From contig CM063260.1 of the NCBI GenBank assembly GCA_032158295.1, positions 14,224,452-14,288,451 of the forward strand: DNA of 64,000 nt, written 5' to 3'. Shown piece by piece: positions 13,173 to 25,299 of the stretch. Numbering within the stretch: position 1 is the stretch's first letter; every line of letters begins with the position of its first letter. This DNA comes from Pycnopodia helianthoides (Eukaryota > Echinodermata > Asteroidea > Forcipulatida > Asteriidae). The position numbers and the translations under genes are program-made. The notes beneath the pieces were generated by a model. That model did not search any database, was not told where the DNA came from, and saw only the letters and a program-made list of their open reading frames with translations.

Positions 13173-13380
13173 AGTACGGAGCTTTTAAAGGTACATAGGT
13201 GAAGAAGAAAAAATGTGTACAAAATCTTCGTTCGAACGAAAATAATCTTCGTTCAGAACGAAAATAAATCTTCGTTCGAACGAAAATAATCTTCGTTCAG
13301 AACAAAATAATCTTCGTTCGAACGAAGAGTTTTTTTTACATGTTTTCCCCCCACCTAGGTCCCTTTAAAAGCTCCGTAGT
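13173..13380. mobile_element. MITE, family E, containing a TTCGTTC tandem array
   Basis: The ends are inverted copies: agtacggagcttttaaagg at the left and ccctttaaaagctccgtagt at the right. Inside, about 13222-13327, is a tandem array of about 22 bp built on aatcttcgttcgaacgaaaa, itself palindromic (TTCGTTCGAACGAA). The element is about 208 bp with no coding capacity. The word TTCA next to both ends may be a target-site duplication. Confidence 0.75.
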
Positions 13381-13733
13381 TCAGCCCCTGATTCCGAGTA
13401 AGTACCGTTAGCAAATCAAACTAAATCAACCACAAGAACCATCTCTATACCCGCTAAGGTACACATTAAACAATTTTCTATTTATTGTTGATAACAGGCT
13501 CATAATTCCACTTCAATGCAACTCTGATGCTTCCATTCACACGTGGGGTTGCAGTTTGATTTTAAATCGATTATAAATCAAATCCATTGGTTTTATGCTG
13601 ACTGGTATGACTGCACAATATTATAGTCAGCCTGATCACATTAGTAAGTGTGTGTTTCTTCTTTGTTTCACCGGCTTGTTTCTTTACCATTTCATCATTT
13701 CATAAAATTGTTTTAATAAACTCTAAGACCAGG

Positions 13734-13853
13734 GCTCGATTTCACATAGAGCTAAACCTGATGATCACAATACAAATCACTATGGTGATACCAGGGTGAT
13801 ACTGACCAATTATCTTAAGATGAATCTTAGTGCTTTGTGAAATCGGCCACAGG
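13734..13853. mobile_element. Short inverted-repeat element (TIR GGGCTCGATTTCACA)
   Basis: The left end gggctcgatttcaca and the right end tgtgaaatcggcc are inverted copies, about 120 bp apart. The edges recall family A (AGGGCCCAATTTCATA) but the body differs. It is non-coding. Confidence 0.55.
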
Positions 13854-14949
13854 ACATTCAACTCGCACAGAATGTAGGATAGTCTTATCTCCAGTCGCTC
13901 TTTGTGATCACATCACCTGTTCATAATCCCACAAAATGCCCACTATCCTTCATGTATGAATAATTCATAGCAGATTGTCACGCAAAGTGTGAAGAATCGC
14001 AGGTGGTTTTACCAGGTCACCAATTAAGAATAATAATACAGCCAGGAGGTATGTTGATAACTCGAGATACCCCACCGAGGAAGGTCGATAGTTATCAACC
14101 AGATTAATATAGGTCATTGCATGACAGAGTGTTCACTGTAACATGTTTGTCTAGATTATTTTTAATTCTGGTACCACCCTGAGAGTCATTCAGAAATGGA
14201 GATTATTAGCAAGTCTATCCTTAACATCGTCGGTAAATTCCCCCAAAGTACAGAGTGGACAAATATAGTGGGTTGTCTATCCGTTGAAACCGGAGACATT
14301 AACAAAGGGATCCGGGTGTTTTGACATCAGAGTAAGGACGTAATTGCTTTGCTTTCATGTACGAAAGCAAGAGGGATATACACTGTAATTTTATTTTTTA
14401 TTTTTTAAAAGTCCAAACAATGGACAAAGAGAAGCATACTCAAACAATGTGCTTTGACATGCGTCATAATGGCATTGGCACTACTTGCCCTAGCTCCACC
14501 AATAAGGTGGTGACAGCAATTTATATTTATTATGAATTTATCGTTTTTTCAATGGTGCGATTTGACCTTGAAATAGATTGGAACTAATTCGAAGTGCGCT
14601 CAATAAATAAATGCACTCCCTAGTGAGTTAATGAGTGACTGTGACGTCATGATATTTAAAGTCACCTGAAAATAGAATATTTTTTTTAAACATAAGAGTT
14701 TATGTATATTAACAATAAAACAGTTTTTTGAGTAATTGTTTGTGAGGATTTATATGTTAAAAAAATAGATTAAGTTGTTCGGGGGTGACTCCGCCCATCC
14801 CCTTTTGTGACGTCAATCAAGCAGACTTCGCCTCCATCTAACATCGACCCCCCCCCTAGAATTTGCTTGCGTTTACGTTGTAAACACACGTGCAAGTAGG
14901 TCCCAGTAGTGATCTTGTACGTTTCGAAAAAGGGGGGTTTTCTTGCATT

Positions 14950-15110
14950 TTCCGGCCATGCCGACCAGGTGTATTGCTGCTGTATGCAGCTAAACAACTA
15001 ATGATTGGGTCAGTCTGCATTTGTTTCCTGCAGATCCCAAGTATAAGCGGTTGTGGGCCGCAAAATCAGACTAACGACGTCGTTTTCGGCGCGATGTGCC
15101 AGCTAGTATA
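14950..15110 (+). pseudogene. Decayed THAP-type zinc-finger sequence
   Basis: Starting at the ATG near 14957 the plus strand reads MPTRCIAAVCS, a stop (TAA), then TTNDWVSLHLFP, then DPKYKRLWAAKS and another stop. This is the beginning of a THAP domain: the C-x-x-x-x-C pair, the HxFP motif and the tryptophan follow the family order. The two in-frame stops, and further shifts beyond them, show it cannot make a full domain. THAP domains occur in host transcription factors and in P-element-type transposases, and either could be the source. It lies inside the GPCR intron on the opposite strand. Positions 14780-14945 upstream are somewhat CpG-rich and carry TGACGTCA, which might be the remains of a promoter. 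Confidence 0.65.
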
Positions 15111-15944
15111 CGCTAGCTAGTACATGTATACTGTGATGTGGGTGACGTCCGCATACGCACAACATTTTTTTCCTTCAAATATCGTGCCTTGATTGACGTT
15201 ACGAACAGCGCCACCGTGTGTAAAGGGGGGCCTACTCTTAAATTTGTAATTAAAATAAAAACTAATTTAAAAAAACCTTAGTTAACTGTTTATTCACATT
15301 CCACTCATCAAAATACATATATTAATGACAAAAGCTTTTTTCTTTCAAAATACCACTGCCAGGTGCCTTTAATTTGGCATTGGAGCCTCATTGTAACATT
15401 GAAACCATGATATGAATTCTTAAACAACAAGGATACCACGCTGGGGAAGGGAAGCTGTTGTTTTGTTCTTTTGTAGGCTGTTCCACAAGCCCGCTTTTTG
15501 GAACGTGTCTCCACATTTACATATATTGGCTGTACATTTGTTTCCTCGATGATGATATGTGGAAATAAACGTTGCTTTGAATTCAAGGGGCCGTGTCGTG
15601 CACAAAAACATCTGGTTAAATTTAAACATGTCATGCACAGATTTTAAAATAAAAAAGTCATAAAATAAAAAATATTAAGTCAGTGTACACAAAAGCTAAA
15701 CTTAATCTAAAAACAAAACTATAATCCAGACTGATAAAACGGAGCTACAAGCACAAGAAACAGTGATTGTAAAAATACTAGTTATCAAACAAGAGGATTT
15801 AGGTACTGTATAATGGATACGATTTAGCCATTATACACACAGAACAAATCTTTTTAAGTTAAATCAATTCAAACAATGAGATAATATTTATTCAAAATAA
15901 AAAACTGTTCTTAGATGGTACAGAGTTGGGGATTTCATCTTTGA

Positions 15945-16038
15945 AAAGACATGGCAATTTCCTTTTTGCAAAGGGCACTTCCATTGGAAAATCTTAAAGT
16001 CTATGGGGAAATGTTGAAGGGGCACCAAGGCCATGACC
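15945..16038. repeat. Fragment of a dispersed repeat ending in GGCACCAAGGC-ATGACCAGGG
   Basis: The segment reads catggcaatttcc, gggcacttccattgg, then ggggcaccaaggccatgacc. The same words appear inverted at 50090-50225 and in modified form at 40525-40740. Its end is the 21-bp word that has expanded into minisatellites in two ALG3 introns. It directly abuts the MITE at 16039. Confidence 0.55.
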
Positions 16039-16235
16039 AGGGCCCATCTTCATAGAGCTGCTTAAGCACAAAAAGTAGCTCAGCACAACAAAATTATGCT
16101 TATCAAGATAAGGCTACCTGCCAAAATACATGTACAATCTGTGACTAGTATCCTCCTTAGTTTTGCTTAGGATTTTAAAGCAATATTTTCTGCTTAAGCA
16201 GCTCTATAAATAATAATAATATGAAATATGGTCCT
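16039..16235. mobile_element. MITE, family A, diverged copy
   Basis: The left end agggcccatcttcatagagc and the right end gctctataa...atgaaatatggtcct are imperfect inverted copies. The body contains the family words cttaagcacaaaaagtagct and gcttatcaagataaggctacc. It lies in the GPCR intron. Confidence 0.75.
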
Positions 16236-16739
16236 GGTCATTAGAGACCTTACCCCCCGTTGCCCCTAGGCCTGGTAATACAAAATTATGCCCGAAAGAA
16301 TTCTAAACAGCTTCGTCGTCGTGTAGTTTAAGATATTATATTTAACAATAGGAGAACGTGTTAGGCCACCAATTATTGGGTTACTGCAGCACAATGAGCC
16401 CATTCAAATTCAACTAAATTACCTACATTTCTGTGGAGCAGAAACCGAGGGCATAGAATTTGAGTGTTGTGTTTCATCAAAAAAAGCATCTGCTGTTTAT
16501 GAAAATATGTTTTTTTTTTTATAAAGTTCTGATTTTTCGATTTACTAGACAATCTGGACAATCATTGCAAAGGAAGGGGGAATCATGTATTCACAAAAAC
16601 AGACGATGCAAAATCAAAACTATTTTAAAAAATGGAAATAAAATAATATATTCTGTTTGATAGCTATTTCAATGTTATTTAAAACCACTTGACTTTTTGG
16701 TCACATTATATACGACCGGTTCTGGACGAGTATTTATTT

Positions 16740-16882
16740 GCTAGGTTTGTTTGTGGTTTTTGTTTGTTTATTTGTATTTTTGTTGGGGTGTTTGAGTGTT
16801 TGTTTTTATTTGTTTGTTTGTTTTTGTTTGTTAGGGGTGTCTGTTGGTTGTTGTTGTTGTTGTTGTTTTATTTGTTGGGGAC
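16740..16882. repeat. TTTG/GTT-rich low-complexity tract
   Basis: Runs of tttgtttgtttg and ttgttgttgttgttg make up most of this segment. The open frames through it encode only Phe/Val/Cys/Leu-rich peptides and are compositional artefacts. Confidence 0.8.
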
Positions 16883-19405
16883 AGTTTTGTAGAGCATGTT
16901 CCCCTGACTTTTCCTCTAGTTTTTTACCATTCATTTTTCACATCGGTTTTGACTTGTTTTTACAAACTGTCAACATCTACATTAATTATACATGGTTCCA
17001 TGCACAAGAGAATTTGTCGCGATCTGTATAGCGGCATTTGAACGGGAAGTGGAGTATGCGCATACTGCGGAATGTTGCCAATCGATCTAATCTTCAAGGC
17101 TATAGTAAATATACTTTACTGCTATACTCTTTAGTTCTGATCAAGTGTTCATAAATTCTGCATTTAAAAATAGACCGTGTAATTTAAAGCCGAGGTTCGT
17201 CTTTGCATGATATTATTCATTCTGACATTAAAACAAACTAATGATTTTTCACATTTTACATTTTTAGCTAAAAAAACTTAGCATACAAAATTTACAATAT
17301 GATGACCTTCCTCTCCACAATTCTGCTTTTCATATATATTTGCCATTTCATCTTTTCCACTCCAAGCTAATTTAAATTTATGTAGTTATTTATTATTAGT
17401 TAGTTGTAAACTATAAATTACATTTCCGAGCACTTTTTTTCCATTTTTTTTATCCAACTAAAGAAAAACAATAATTATTACTTTATGGTTTTGTTTCCCG
17501 CATGTTCAGCCCACAGTCTCCAAACGATGTTTATTTTCCCCCAATTGTTTCTCTCTCCCCCCCCCATTGTTTCTCTGCAGCAGTCAAGTTGGAGCTGGTT
17601 TAGTTTTTTTAAATGAACCATTTTGGTGTTGAATATTAGTTGAATGAACGTTCATTATTTTAGATAAGAATGTTTAAACATGCTTTAGTAAGTACTCTTA
17701 GTACATTTGTGTATCTATACTGTCTTTATGTTACAGCAATTTTACTGTTTGGGAAGTAAGGGTCTTGTGTTATCATTTTTATGGATTGTGGTATTTCCTC
17801 GCTTTTACTAGTTATTAGCTTTTTAATCATTGTCTAATTATTTTGTTATGTGCTTGTTTACTTTTTATGGAACGGTCGCAATATTGTTGTTGCTGTTATT
17901 ATTATTATGTTCTGTGAAACGAAGTGAATCGTCGCGTGCCTTGATTTACATTTTTATGAACTTTATAAGTAGAGTGCTTCTTTATTTACGATTACCATTG
18001 CCTGCCTACACGGTTTTCATGCAATTCTCATACAATAATGTCAATGATCTTACTCTATCCAAACCTCTTAATACAGTGCACATGGGTGGCGCTATAGGGG
18101 GGGGGGTACGCCCCCAGTTGCTTTCTTGGTATCCCCCAACCACTTCCAAACTCATTTTTCCCCGATGGCCGAATTTTAATTTAACCTCAAATATTGCACC
18201 CTTGTAATGCAATTATGTTCGCGTTACCCTTATACAGCTCAAGTTTCTGAAAAAACAAGCATCCTCGTCTAAAGTTTCACTTTTTTTTCAGTGTTAATTT
18301 TAACAAGTTAGCAAATTATTTGAATTTTTCCAAAGTTCGAAATTATATTTATAGCAGATTGCCATGGGTATTTTTTTTTCAAGAATTTTGTACAATTAGA
18401 ATTCTAAAGGAAAATTTGATTTCATAGAAACCTTAATTTCATCGAGTTGTTTTTTTCTCTGGTTTTCAAAACGCGCCAATCTGTTTTAACAACAATTAGA
18501 TGATAGCAACAAAAATGACAATGAAAAATGTTTTGTTAAATTACATATTGTTTTGTTTCCATAAAGGTTACCAAATAAAAGGCCATACAGTAAAAGTCAT
18601 TTAGCTATTATGAGACGACCTTCATATAGAATAGGCTTGTTTGAGCCTAAAAGCTAGTATCTATACGAGCTCAAGGCATATGAAAACAAATTGAAAGCAG
18701 TATACTTTTGTTTTTTCCTAATTCCGGGATTGGTCATTTCTTGCAATAAAGCGGCTGATAAACGTGTCCCCCATTCCTAAAATAATTCCTCAGATTGTAA
18801 ACCTTCGACATCAATTTATTTAATTATCTGATATATAATACACCGTTATTACTGTTGTTCTCTGATAATAGCTCTTTACGATTTTGATACAATTAATACA
18901 CAGTCATCAAAAAATGCGAAATGAATTTGATCCTAATTTAATTTAATACTAACTTTAATAACTATCAGCAACGTCTCCCTTTGAGTAATATCTGGAACGA
19001 TATCAGTATGCAACTTGAGTGAATTTGTCTGCTTTCAATTAATTTGAACTCATTGGGGGTTTATTTCAAAGTAGGGCCATACTTTGGTAATGATCCCGAA
19101 CAAAATGTGTAATTTCTATCCGAAAGCCTCCTTGTTATAAAAAATGGTTATGGAAGTAAAGCAGTCTTCAGTCTGTGAATGCCGCGGCCAGAGATGCGGT
19201 TGGTACCCGCTGTCACCTCGCTAAAACGTGGATGGGTCCTTTCTCTATGATTTGATAAAAACCAAACCTGACAGTTTGTTGATGTTTTCTCAGTTAGACG
19301 CTGTAGTCAGCTAGAACTCACACAAGTGACTTTTAATGTATCTTTCTTGATAGTGTTGCCTGCAAATCGGCATTACGTTGACAACAACCAATCTATAAGC
19401 CTATC

Positions 19406-19799
19406 TTAAAGGAACATTACAGAGTTGGTTTTTGCTAGCAAAACAGTTGCTGGCAGTGTAAGCAATTTATGTAATCCACCATATACATAAACTGACACAC
19501 CTGTACAAGTTTGAGATCGATCAGCCATCTGGGTCACGAGAAAATATTGAAAAACCGATTATACATTTGCATGAAATCATATAGATTCAACAAATGAATA
19601 AAACGCTCACTGAGCGATAAACTCCAATCGGAAAATTAGTTTATTCATTTCTCATCAAACCCTGGCATTTCATACAGAAATATTTCAAGGGATGTTTTCT
19701 ACTATCACCATCATTAGACCGTGTAAGTTTTATGTAAATCTGTGATCAAAAGTATATTTTACAACTTTTTGTCTTACCAATTCTATAATGTTCCTTTAA
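19406..19799. mobile_element. MITE, family B (TIR TTAAAGGAACATTAC)
   Basis: The element starts ttaaaggaacattacaga and ends ctataatgttcctttaa, the inverted copy. It is about 394 bp. An inverted full-length relative lies at 55324-55714 and matches along the whole length, for example in gctcactgagcgataaactc and catttgcatgaaatcatata. It is non-coding and lies in the GPCR intron. Confidence 0.88.
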
Positions 19800-22189
19800 G
19801 ATATGACAACTTCGACGTATTGCATGACAGGATCGAGACTAACTATCTCATACTAGATAAATGATCGTGCTGGCGACATTGACGAACAAGCCATTAGTCT
19901 AAACCAGACTCACTCCCACTGTAATGCCAGCAAGGAAGCACTGTTTTGATTGCTGGACCCAAAGTATGTTCCTTGCCTATAATTTAAAGCGCATCGTCGT
20001 ATCCAGTTTAACTGTGGTTTTATACCGGCACCAAACTGTTTACATAAAAAAAAGGAGGGGGTGGGGTGAAAAAAGGAAACATGGTTCCATTAAATGGAGT
20101 GGTTAAACATTCAATGTCAGTCAACATGTTCAGGAAAACAACTGATGCCTGTCATTTCTCTAGAGGGCTGGTTATCTTGATACATTAAAGTAATTGTTTA
20201 TCGAGTGAGCTGCATGCACGCCGTGTTTATATAGAACTGAGTACAGAGAAACAATTACAGTCAGATGAATGTTTATTTTAAGTGTAGAGAGCGTTCTTGT
20301 AATAAAGGGTTTGCTGATTTTCGTGACGTAAACAAGACCCGATGACACCAATAGCCACGATGGACAAACCATAGGTTTAATTGCAGTAAAGTAGTATTGT
20401 TGTAAATTAGTATGATGCCTGTCATTATATCCACACCCTCTATTCTGATGAACACCAGGTGCGTCGTGAATAAAAGGCCATCCTCGCCAATTGTTTTCAT
20501 GTATTGTAATGTGGAGGCACCACTTGCCCTGTGCACGAGATACATTCTTCTAGTTGTAACTTTACTGCCCTTAAGACAATAATGAGCAAACTGAAGTGTG
20601 AATGAATTTTCGTATTGGTGTTTTTCTTGAGCTGGTTGCCTGTTAGTTGCCTCGTGTGACATGGTCTTAATGCCATTATGAGAGACAAACTCCATTAAAA
20701 TGCGTAAGGAGTAATTTCCAGGTGACATTATTTTAACCTACGAACTCACGAGTGCATTTAAACAATCTTAATTTATAAAACGTACGTTAGAAAATCGCGC
20801 ATATATCACTCTTAAATTTCGTCGAGGCCCCGCACCAACACATGCAACTTACGAAATCGCGCATTTTGCACGACTTGATACAGTAGCCTTGGGTGTTTGT
20901 TTTCATTCCAAGTTTGTACCGTGCACTCAATAATATAGAAAAGGCTCTTCACGACACGCTCTGACCACAACAAGATCTGCAGTGGGTTTGGACAAAGAGT
21001 AGGGATACCTGGGGTGATATATTTGAGCCTGGCTACGGTCTGTCTAAAATGAACAACGTCGTAATCTAGAATTGAGGTAAAATATCAAAAGTTATTTTTT
21101 TGTTTTACCGCAACGAAGAAACTGTCTGGTCGCAGTTGTTTGTTTCCAAAAATACACTGTGATTAAGACAGGTGTTTTTAAATAACCATGTAAATAAACG
21201 AATGCCACTTTGTGTTTTGTCGGTGTAACTGTGGTCCGTCTGTAAGGCGGGAAGTGGCTTGGTCAGTCTCACCACGTGGTGATGGAGTTGCCACACATTC
21301 ACAGGAAAATACTTCCTCGACTCGGAAGCAACAAACACACACGCATTGGATAAGCAACATATGTTTTGTTGTTTAATTAAAGTTACTAAGCACCCTTTTC
21401 CGTGAAGGTTACAAGTAAAGTTTCACAAATTCTGAAGTAGGTGACGATAATCCTTGCCCCCCTCTCTCTCTCTCTCTCTGCCCCTCGAAATGAGATTTTA
21501 AAAGTGCACAAATGAAGGGTCCGGTACATCTATATAAAAAAGCCCCCCCCCAAAAAAAGTACGTATTTTACCCCGCTTGCCCCTCCCCCAAATGAAAATG
21601 TCTAGTCACGCCATTGCCTGAGGTTAATGACCATGACCCATTAAACCAGAAATGTTTGCATTATTCAGGTTTACTTTACCTAAAATCCAAGAATTGATCC
21701 CCTACAATTAACAAAACTGGCTAAAAGTTGGCACAGTCTTAAATAATTATGTATAAATACAAATGCAAAAGCGTAAAATAACCATTGTGCACCTTCCATT
21801 CAACTAAATTCAATGTGATTTTTTCGTCACTACACACAATTGTACGATACCTACGGAAAATATTAAAGTTGATGGAGCTGAAATTCAAAAAGGAACGGCT
21901 CGTGGTGGATGACTGTACATCCATTAGACTGAAAAAAAAAACACCTACAATACATTGGAGTATACCTCATTGCAATTTATATTCCCTTTCTCTAAAACCA
22001 AATTCATTGGCATGCAGGGATTGGTTCCTCAGAATATTATTGTATCAACAGCTGCAGTGCCTCTATACAAGTTAGTTTTAATGGTCATTAATTTGTGGAG
22101 TAATTACAAAAGGTATACCCTCCCTTAATTAATTGGTTTCTTAGTCCATCACTCAAAGTATTTTTTTGTCAAGCCTGCAAATATTGCAA

Positions 22190-22250
22190 CAACATCAAGC
22201 CTGACTGACATCAAGCCTGACTGACATCAAGCCTGACAGTCTGTCTGTCT
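22190..22250. repeat. Short tandem repeat, unit CATCAAGCCTGACTGA
   Basis: Three to four copies of the word catcaagcctgactga run head to tail, followed by ctgtctgtct. Confidence 0.75.
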
Positions 22251-22354
22251 AATCCAAAGATAAACATCTATAGCTATAGTGATTTTGTCTCTTAAAATGC
22301 AATTTTATTTTAAAAAGAAGTATAAGGAAAGATAATTGACAGTTGAGTTATTAG

Positions 22355-22482
22355 CCTGTGTTCGGATTGGCAGACGCGGCTACGGCTGTTGCTAAGGGGT
22401 TGCTATGGGTAATCCAATGCTTCAAACTTTTCAAGTGACGATCAAGCCGCAGTCGCAGCCGCTAATTCCAACACTGATATTA
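22355..22482. mobile_element. Inverted-repeat element (GCGGCTGCGACTGCGGCT type)
   Basis: The left side tgttcggattggcagacgcg and ggctacggctgttgc is mirrored at the right by agccgcagtcgcagccgc and taattccaacactg. A weaker relative sits at about 955-1055. It is about 128 bp and non-coding. Confidence 0.55.
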
Positions 22483-24197
22483 AAGCTAGACAAAGTGAGT
22501 CATTGTTTTCTTGCGGGGATTATACAAAGTGCATGTGATTAGATTTCGTTGACTAGATCAGAAGGTGGGACAATAAAATTCGATAGTAGGACCACTTTCA
22601 AAGTGGGAGATATCTTTATAAGTTGAAACCTTACAATGAAATTAAATTAGGTCTATCCTAATAATACATCTAAATGGAAGTTTAAATTGACTTGAAGTGG
22701 CTAATTGGAAATGGTTTTTGAGTTTACAACTGTAGGGATTGCTCATACAACACTACACACACACACACACACTAGAAACTCTCTGAGTGACATAAATACT
22801 TTAAAACTTGATGAATTTTTGTTCGTCCTTCGGCAAAGTCTTCAATAAAGCCATGTCTTATTATGGGTTTTTCCTTTCAGATTTTAGGATTCACATTATG
22901 GAGAGCTTTGATCGACCAGTAACTCAAATGAACGTAAAATGAAGTAGCATATTTAATATGAAATAAAGCAAAAACCGCTTTCACTTTTTGGAATCGCAGT
23001 AAGAGGTCACCACAGCGAGTTTGATTGAATTTACGGATGGAATGAAGAAGAGATGAAATTAGAACTGATTACTCGCCTACTGGTTAGCCTAGTTTTTGAA
23101 AGGATGTAAGAAGAAAATCCATGGCGCCATTTCCAGGCTGATAATTGGGGCTATACACACCGAATGGTACGCTATTGTACCGTCAGAACTGGTATTATAA
23201 TTCCACTTATGTTGAAAACGACTAGACAGAACTGCTTAATTTTGAGAAGTGAAAGAAACTGCTCTTGCGCACCTCGTACCCGCACTAGAACTTATCAATA
23301 AACTCAGGGTAACAGCTGTACATCTCAACAAAATTCGATGTTTCTGTTAGTGTTAGGTCGGGTTAAGGTTATTATGGAGCATTTCGGAGACGTTGTGATG
23401 TCTGTTTGACATTTACACTGAAATGAATTAACTAAATGGAAATTTGTTAACGCGTTGGTGAATTTTACTTCCAGCTCGGCTTGTTGACCGGAAATGCCCG
23501 TTTGCCTCCAAAACACTGGAATTGGAATTCATTCCAATCTAATAATCGTCATTTAACGACACGAGCTCGAGCCTACACAAAGCCTTCGTCCTGTAAACAC
23601 GACGCGCGTTAAAATCTCAAACTCAATCAATAATAATAATACCGGTAGACATTCAAGGAGAAAATTCTTCATCGTGTCTTTGTTCTTTAAAAGGCTTCGT
23701 TTTGAAGCTCGTCATTTTGTTTATAGAAGCAAATCACATTTGACAAAGAACTCAAGTTGTTTACTACTCATAAATGTAACAGCACATACAGTCGGAAACC
23801 AATAAATATGAAATCAGTCGACTGAAATTATTTTCTATTTTCGGGAGTGGATGTGGAGGCAGGGAGGTAAGGGTTAGAAGATCTTTTCAGAAGCTGCTAT
23901 CAGATGGAATTTCAAAATGACAAGCGAAATCTACTTATCTACTATAAATTCCATGGTTGTATCGGACTAAAAAACCATGGAGGTAGATAATGTATAATTC
24001 AAATTGTCCACCTCCATGATACAACTATTAGTGCATGGCTTGCTCTTTCCATTATGTTACTAGTTCCAACAATTACCTTTTACTGTTTAGCCAAAAATCC
24101 GGTTACCTAGCAGGGAACCCAGTCACAAACGGTATATACATTACGTGGTACTTTGGCTTGTAGCCAGTTTCTGCTAAACATGATTATTTGTCTGTGC

Positions 24198-24540
24198 TTA
24201 AAGGCACAGAACACGTTTGGTAATTGGAGCCTAATGATTGTGTATAATGTAGGTACATACAATAAAACTAACCTGGTCGTGTTTTTGAGATGTCGCCGAA
24301 AAACTGGAGCGAATATTTCCACGCAGGAAGAATATTCCCCATAGGAATACACAGTCTGAGAAGCGTTTCGACAAATTTTGGGGAGTAAAAAGTGATATCT
24401 TTTCCATATCCGTTGTACTTCCAAGTTAAAAGTTTCTCAAAATTCATGATACCACCCAAGGATGCTGTATACTTCTTACCAAGTAAGTTTTTATTGCCAT
24501 TCATTTTCAGAGTCATTACCAAACGTGTACTGTGCCTTTA
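24198..24540. mobile_element. MITE, family C (TIR TTAAAGGCACAGAACACGTTTGG)
   Basis: The left end ttaaaggcacagaacacg, continuing tttggtaat, and the right end attaccaaacgtgtactg, continuing tgccttta, are inverted copies over about 25 bp. The length is 343 bp. The overlapping open frames on both strands (24107-24424 and 24268-24522, minus strand) are chance frames in the element. Confidence 0.88.
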
Positions 24541-24616
24541 TGAAACAGTTTTAAGAAATGGAACCATGTTAGACTGGTAAGATTTCTCCTTCGACAACAG
24601 TGAACAAAAAGCATCT

Positions 24617-24992
24617 TTAAAGGCAGGTTGTACTTTTTATAATTGTCAAAGACCAGCATCCTCACTTGGTGTATCCCAAGACATACTTTAAATAATCAAC
24701 CTGAGAAATTTGGGCTCAATTGGTCATCGAAGTTGCAAGAAAATAATGAGGAAAAAACACTCTTGAGTGCTTTCAGATGCCTGAGAAAAGCTTTATGCCT
24801 ATATAGAGGCCTTTCTCGGATTCGAATATTTTAGTGAGAAATTACCTCTTTCACAAAAACTACTTTACTTCAGAGGCAGTCGTTTCTCACAATGTTTTAT
24901 ACTATCAGCAGCTCTCAGGTGCTCCTTACCAAGTCAGTTTATGGAAATGTATTTCTTGAGTAATTACCAAAACTATATATCCACTGCTTTTA
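24617..24992. mobile_element. MITE-like element, family D (TTAAAGGCAGG...CACTGCTTTTAA)
   Basis: The left end has ttaaaggcaggttgtac and aattgtcaaagaccagc. The right end has gagtaattaccaaaac and ccactgcttttaa. The order of internal words (tcacttggtgtatccc, ggtcatcgaagttgcaag, gtttctcacaatgtttta) is that of a common invertebrate inverted-repeat element as I remember it. The ends are more decayed than in family C, which lies only 77 bp away. Confidence 0.55.
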
Positions 24993-25299
24993 ATATCCAT
25001 ATCGCATTTCACACGAGGAAATCTGTAGAAATTAGCAACATAGTTTCAAAGTATTCTATTAAACTGTAACTTTGTTTCCGCGATTACGTTTACCATTTAC
25101 CTCTATTCATGATATAGCTATAAATAGACATATCGCATGTCACTAATTCATTTGAAAATCTACTTTTCAACTATAACTAAAAGCAGATATTTCCTGAAAT
25201 AGGAACATACGTTTCCATAATGTGCAAAAATCTGGGAATTTAAAAGTCAATACCCTATGATCTGATAATTATAAAGATTATATAAATATATATACTTAC

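Larger units (their letters stand above)
10836..25299 (-). other. 14.5 kb phase-1 intron of the GPCR gene
   Basis: The intron lies between the intracellular end of TM3 and the start of TM4. Its donor is GTAAGT and its acceptor TTGCAG. It contains no further exon required by the receptor. It does contain several inverted-repeat elements (13173-13380, 13734-13853, 16039-16235, 19406-19799, 22355-22482, 24198-24540, 24617-24992), a decayed THAP-domain sequence (14950-15110), a TTTG/GTT-rich tract (16740-16880) and microsatellites: (CT)n at 21461-21479 and (AC)n at 22754-22772. The remainder is featureless AT-rich DNA to my eye. Confidence 0.7.

Noticed and set aside
15308..15638. 108- and 72-codon minus-strand frames downstream of the THAP relic
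   Set aside because: I considered a transposase or zinc-finger fragment (HHRGNKCTANICKCGD), but the cysteine spacing fits no known finger, and the two frames overlap without a preferred reading.
16689..17041. Hydrophobic open frames that look like membrane proteins
   Set aside because: They come from TTTG/GTT simple sequence; the hydrophobicity is a result of T-rich codons.
20273..20728. A 151-codon minus-strand open frame in the GPCR intron
   Set aside because: It resembles no family, has overlapping frames of similar length and no splice or promoter context. It is long for AT-rich DNA, but not enough to call.
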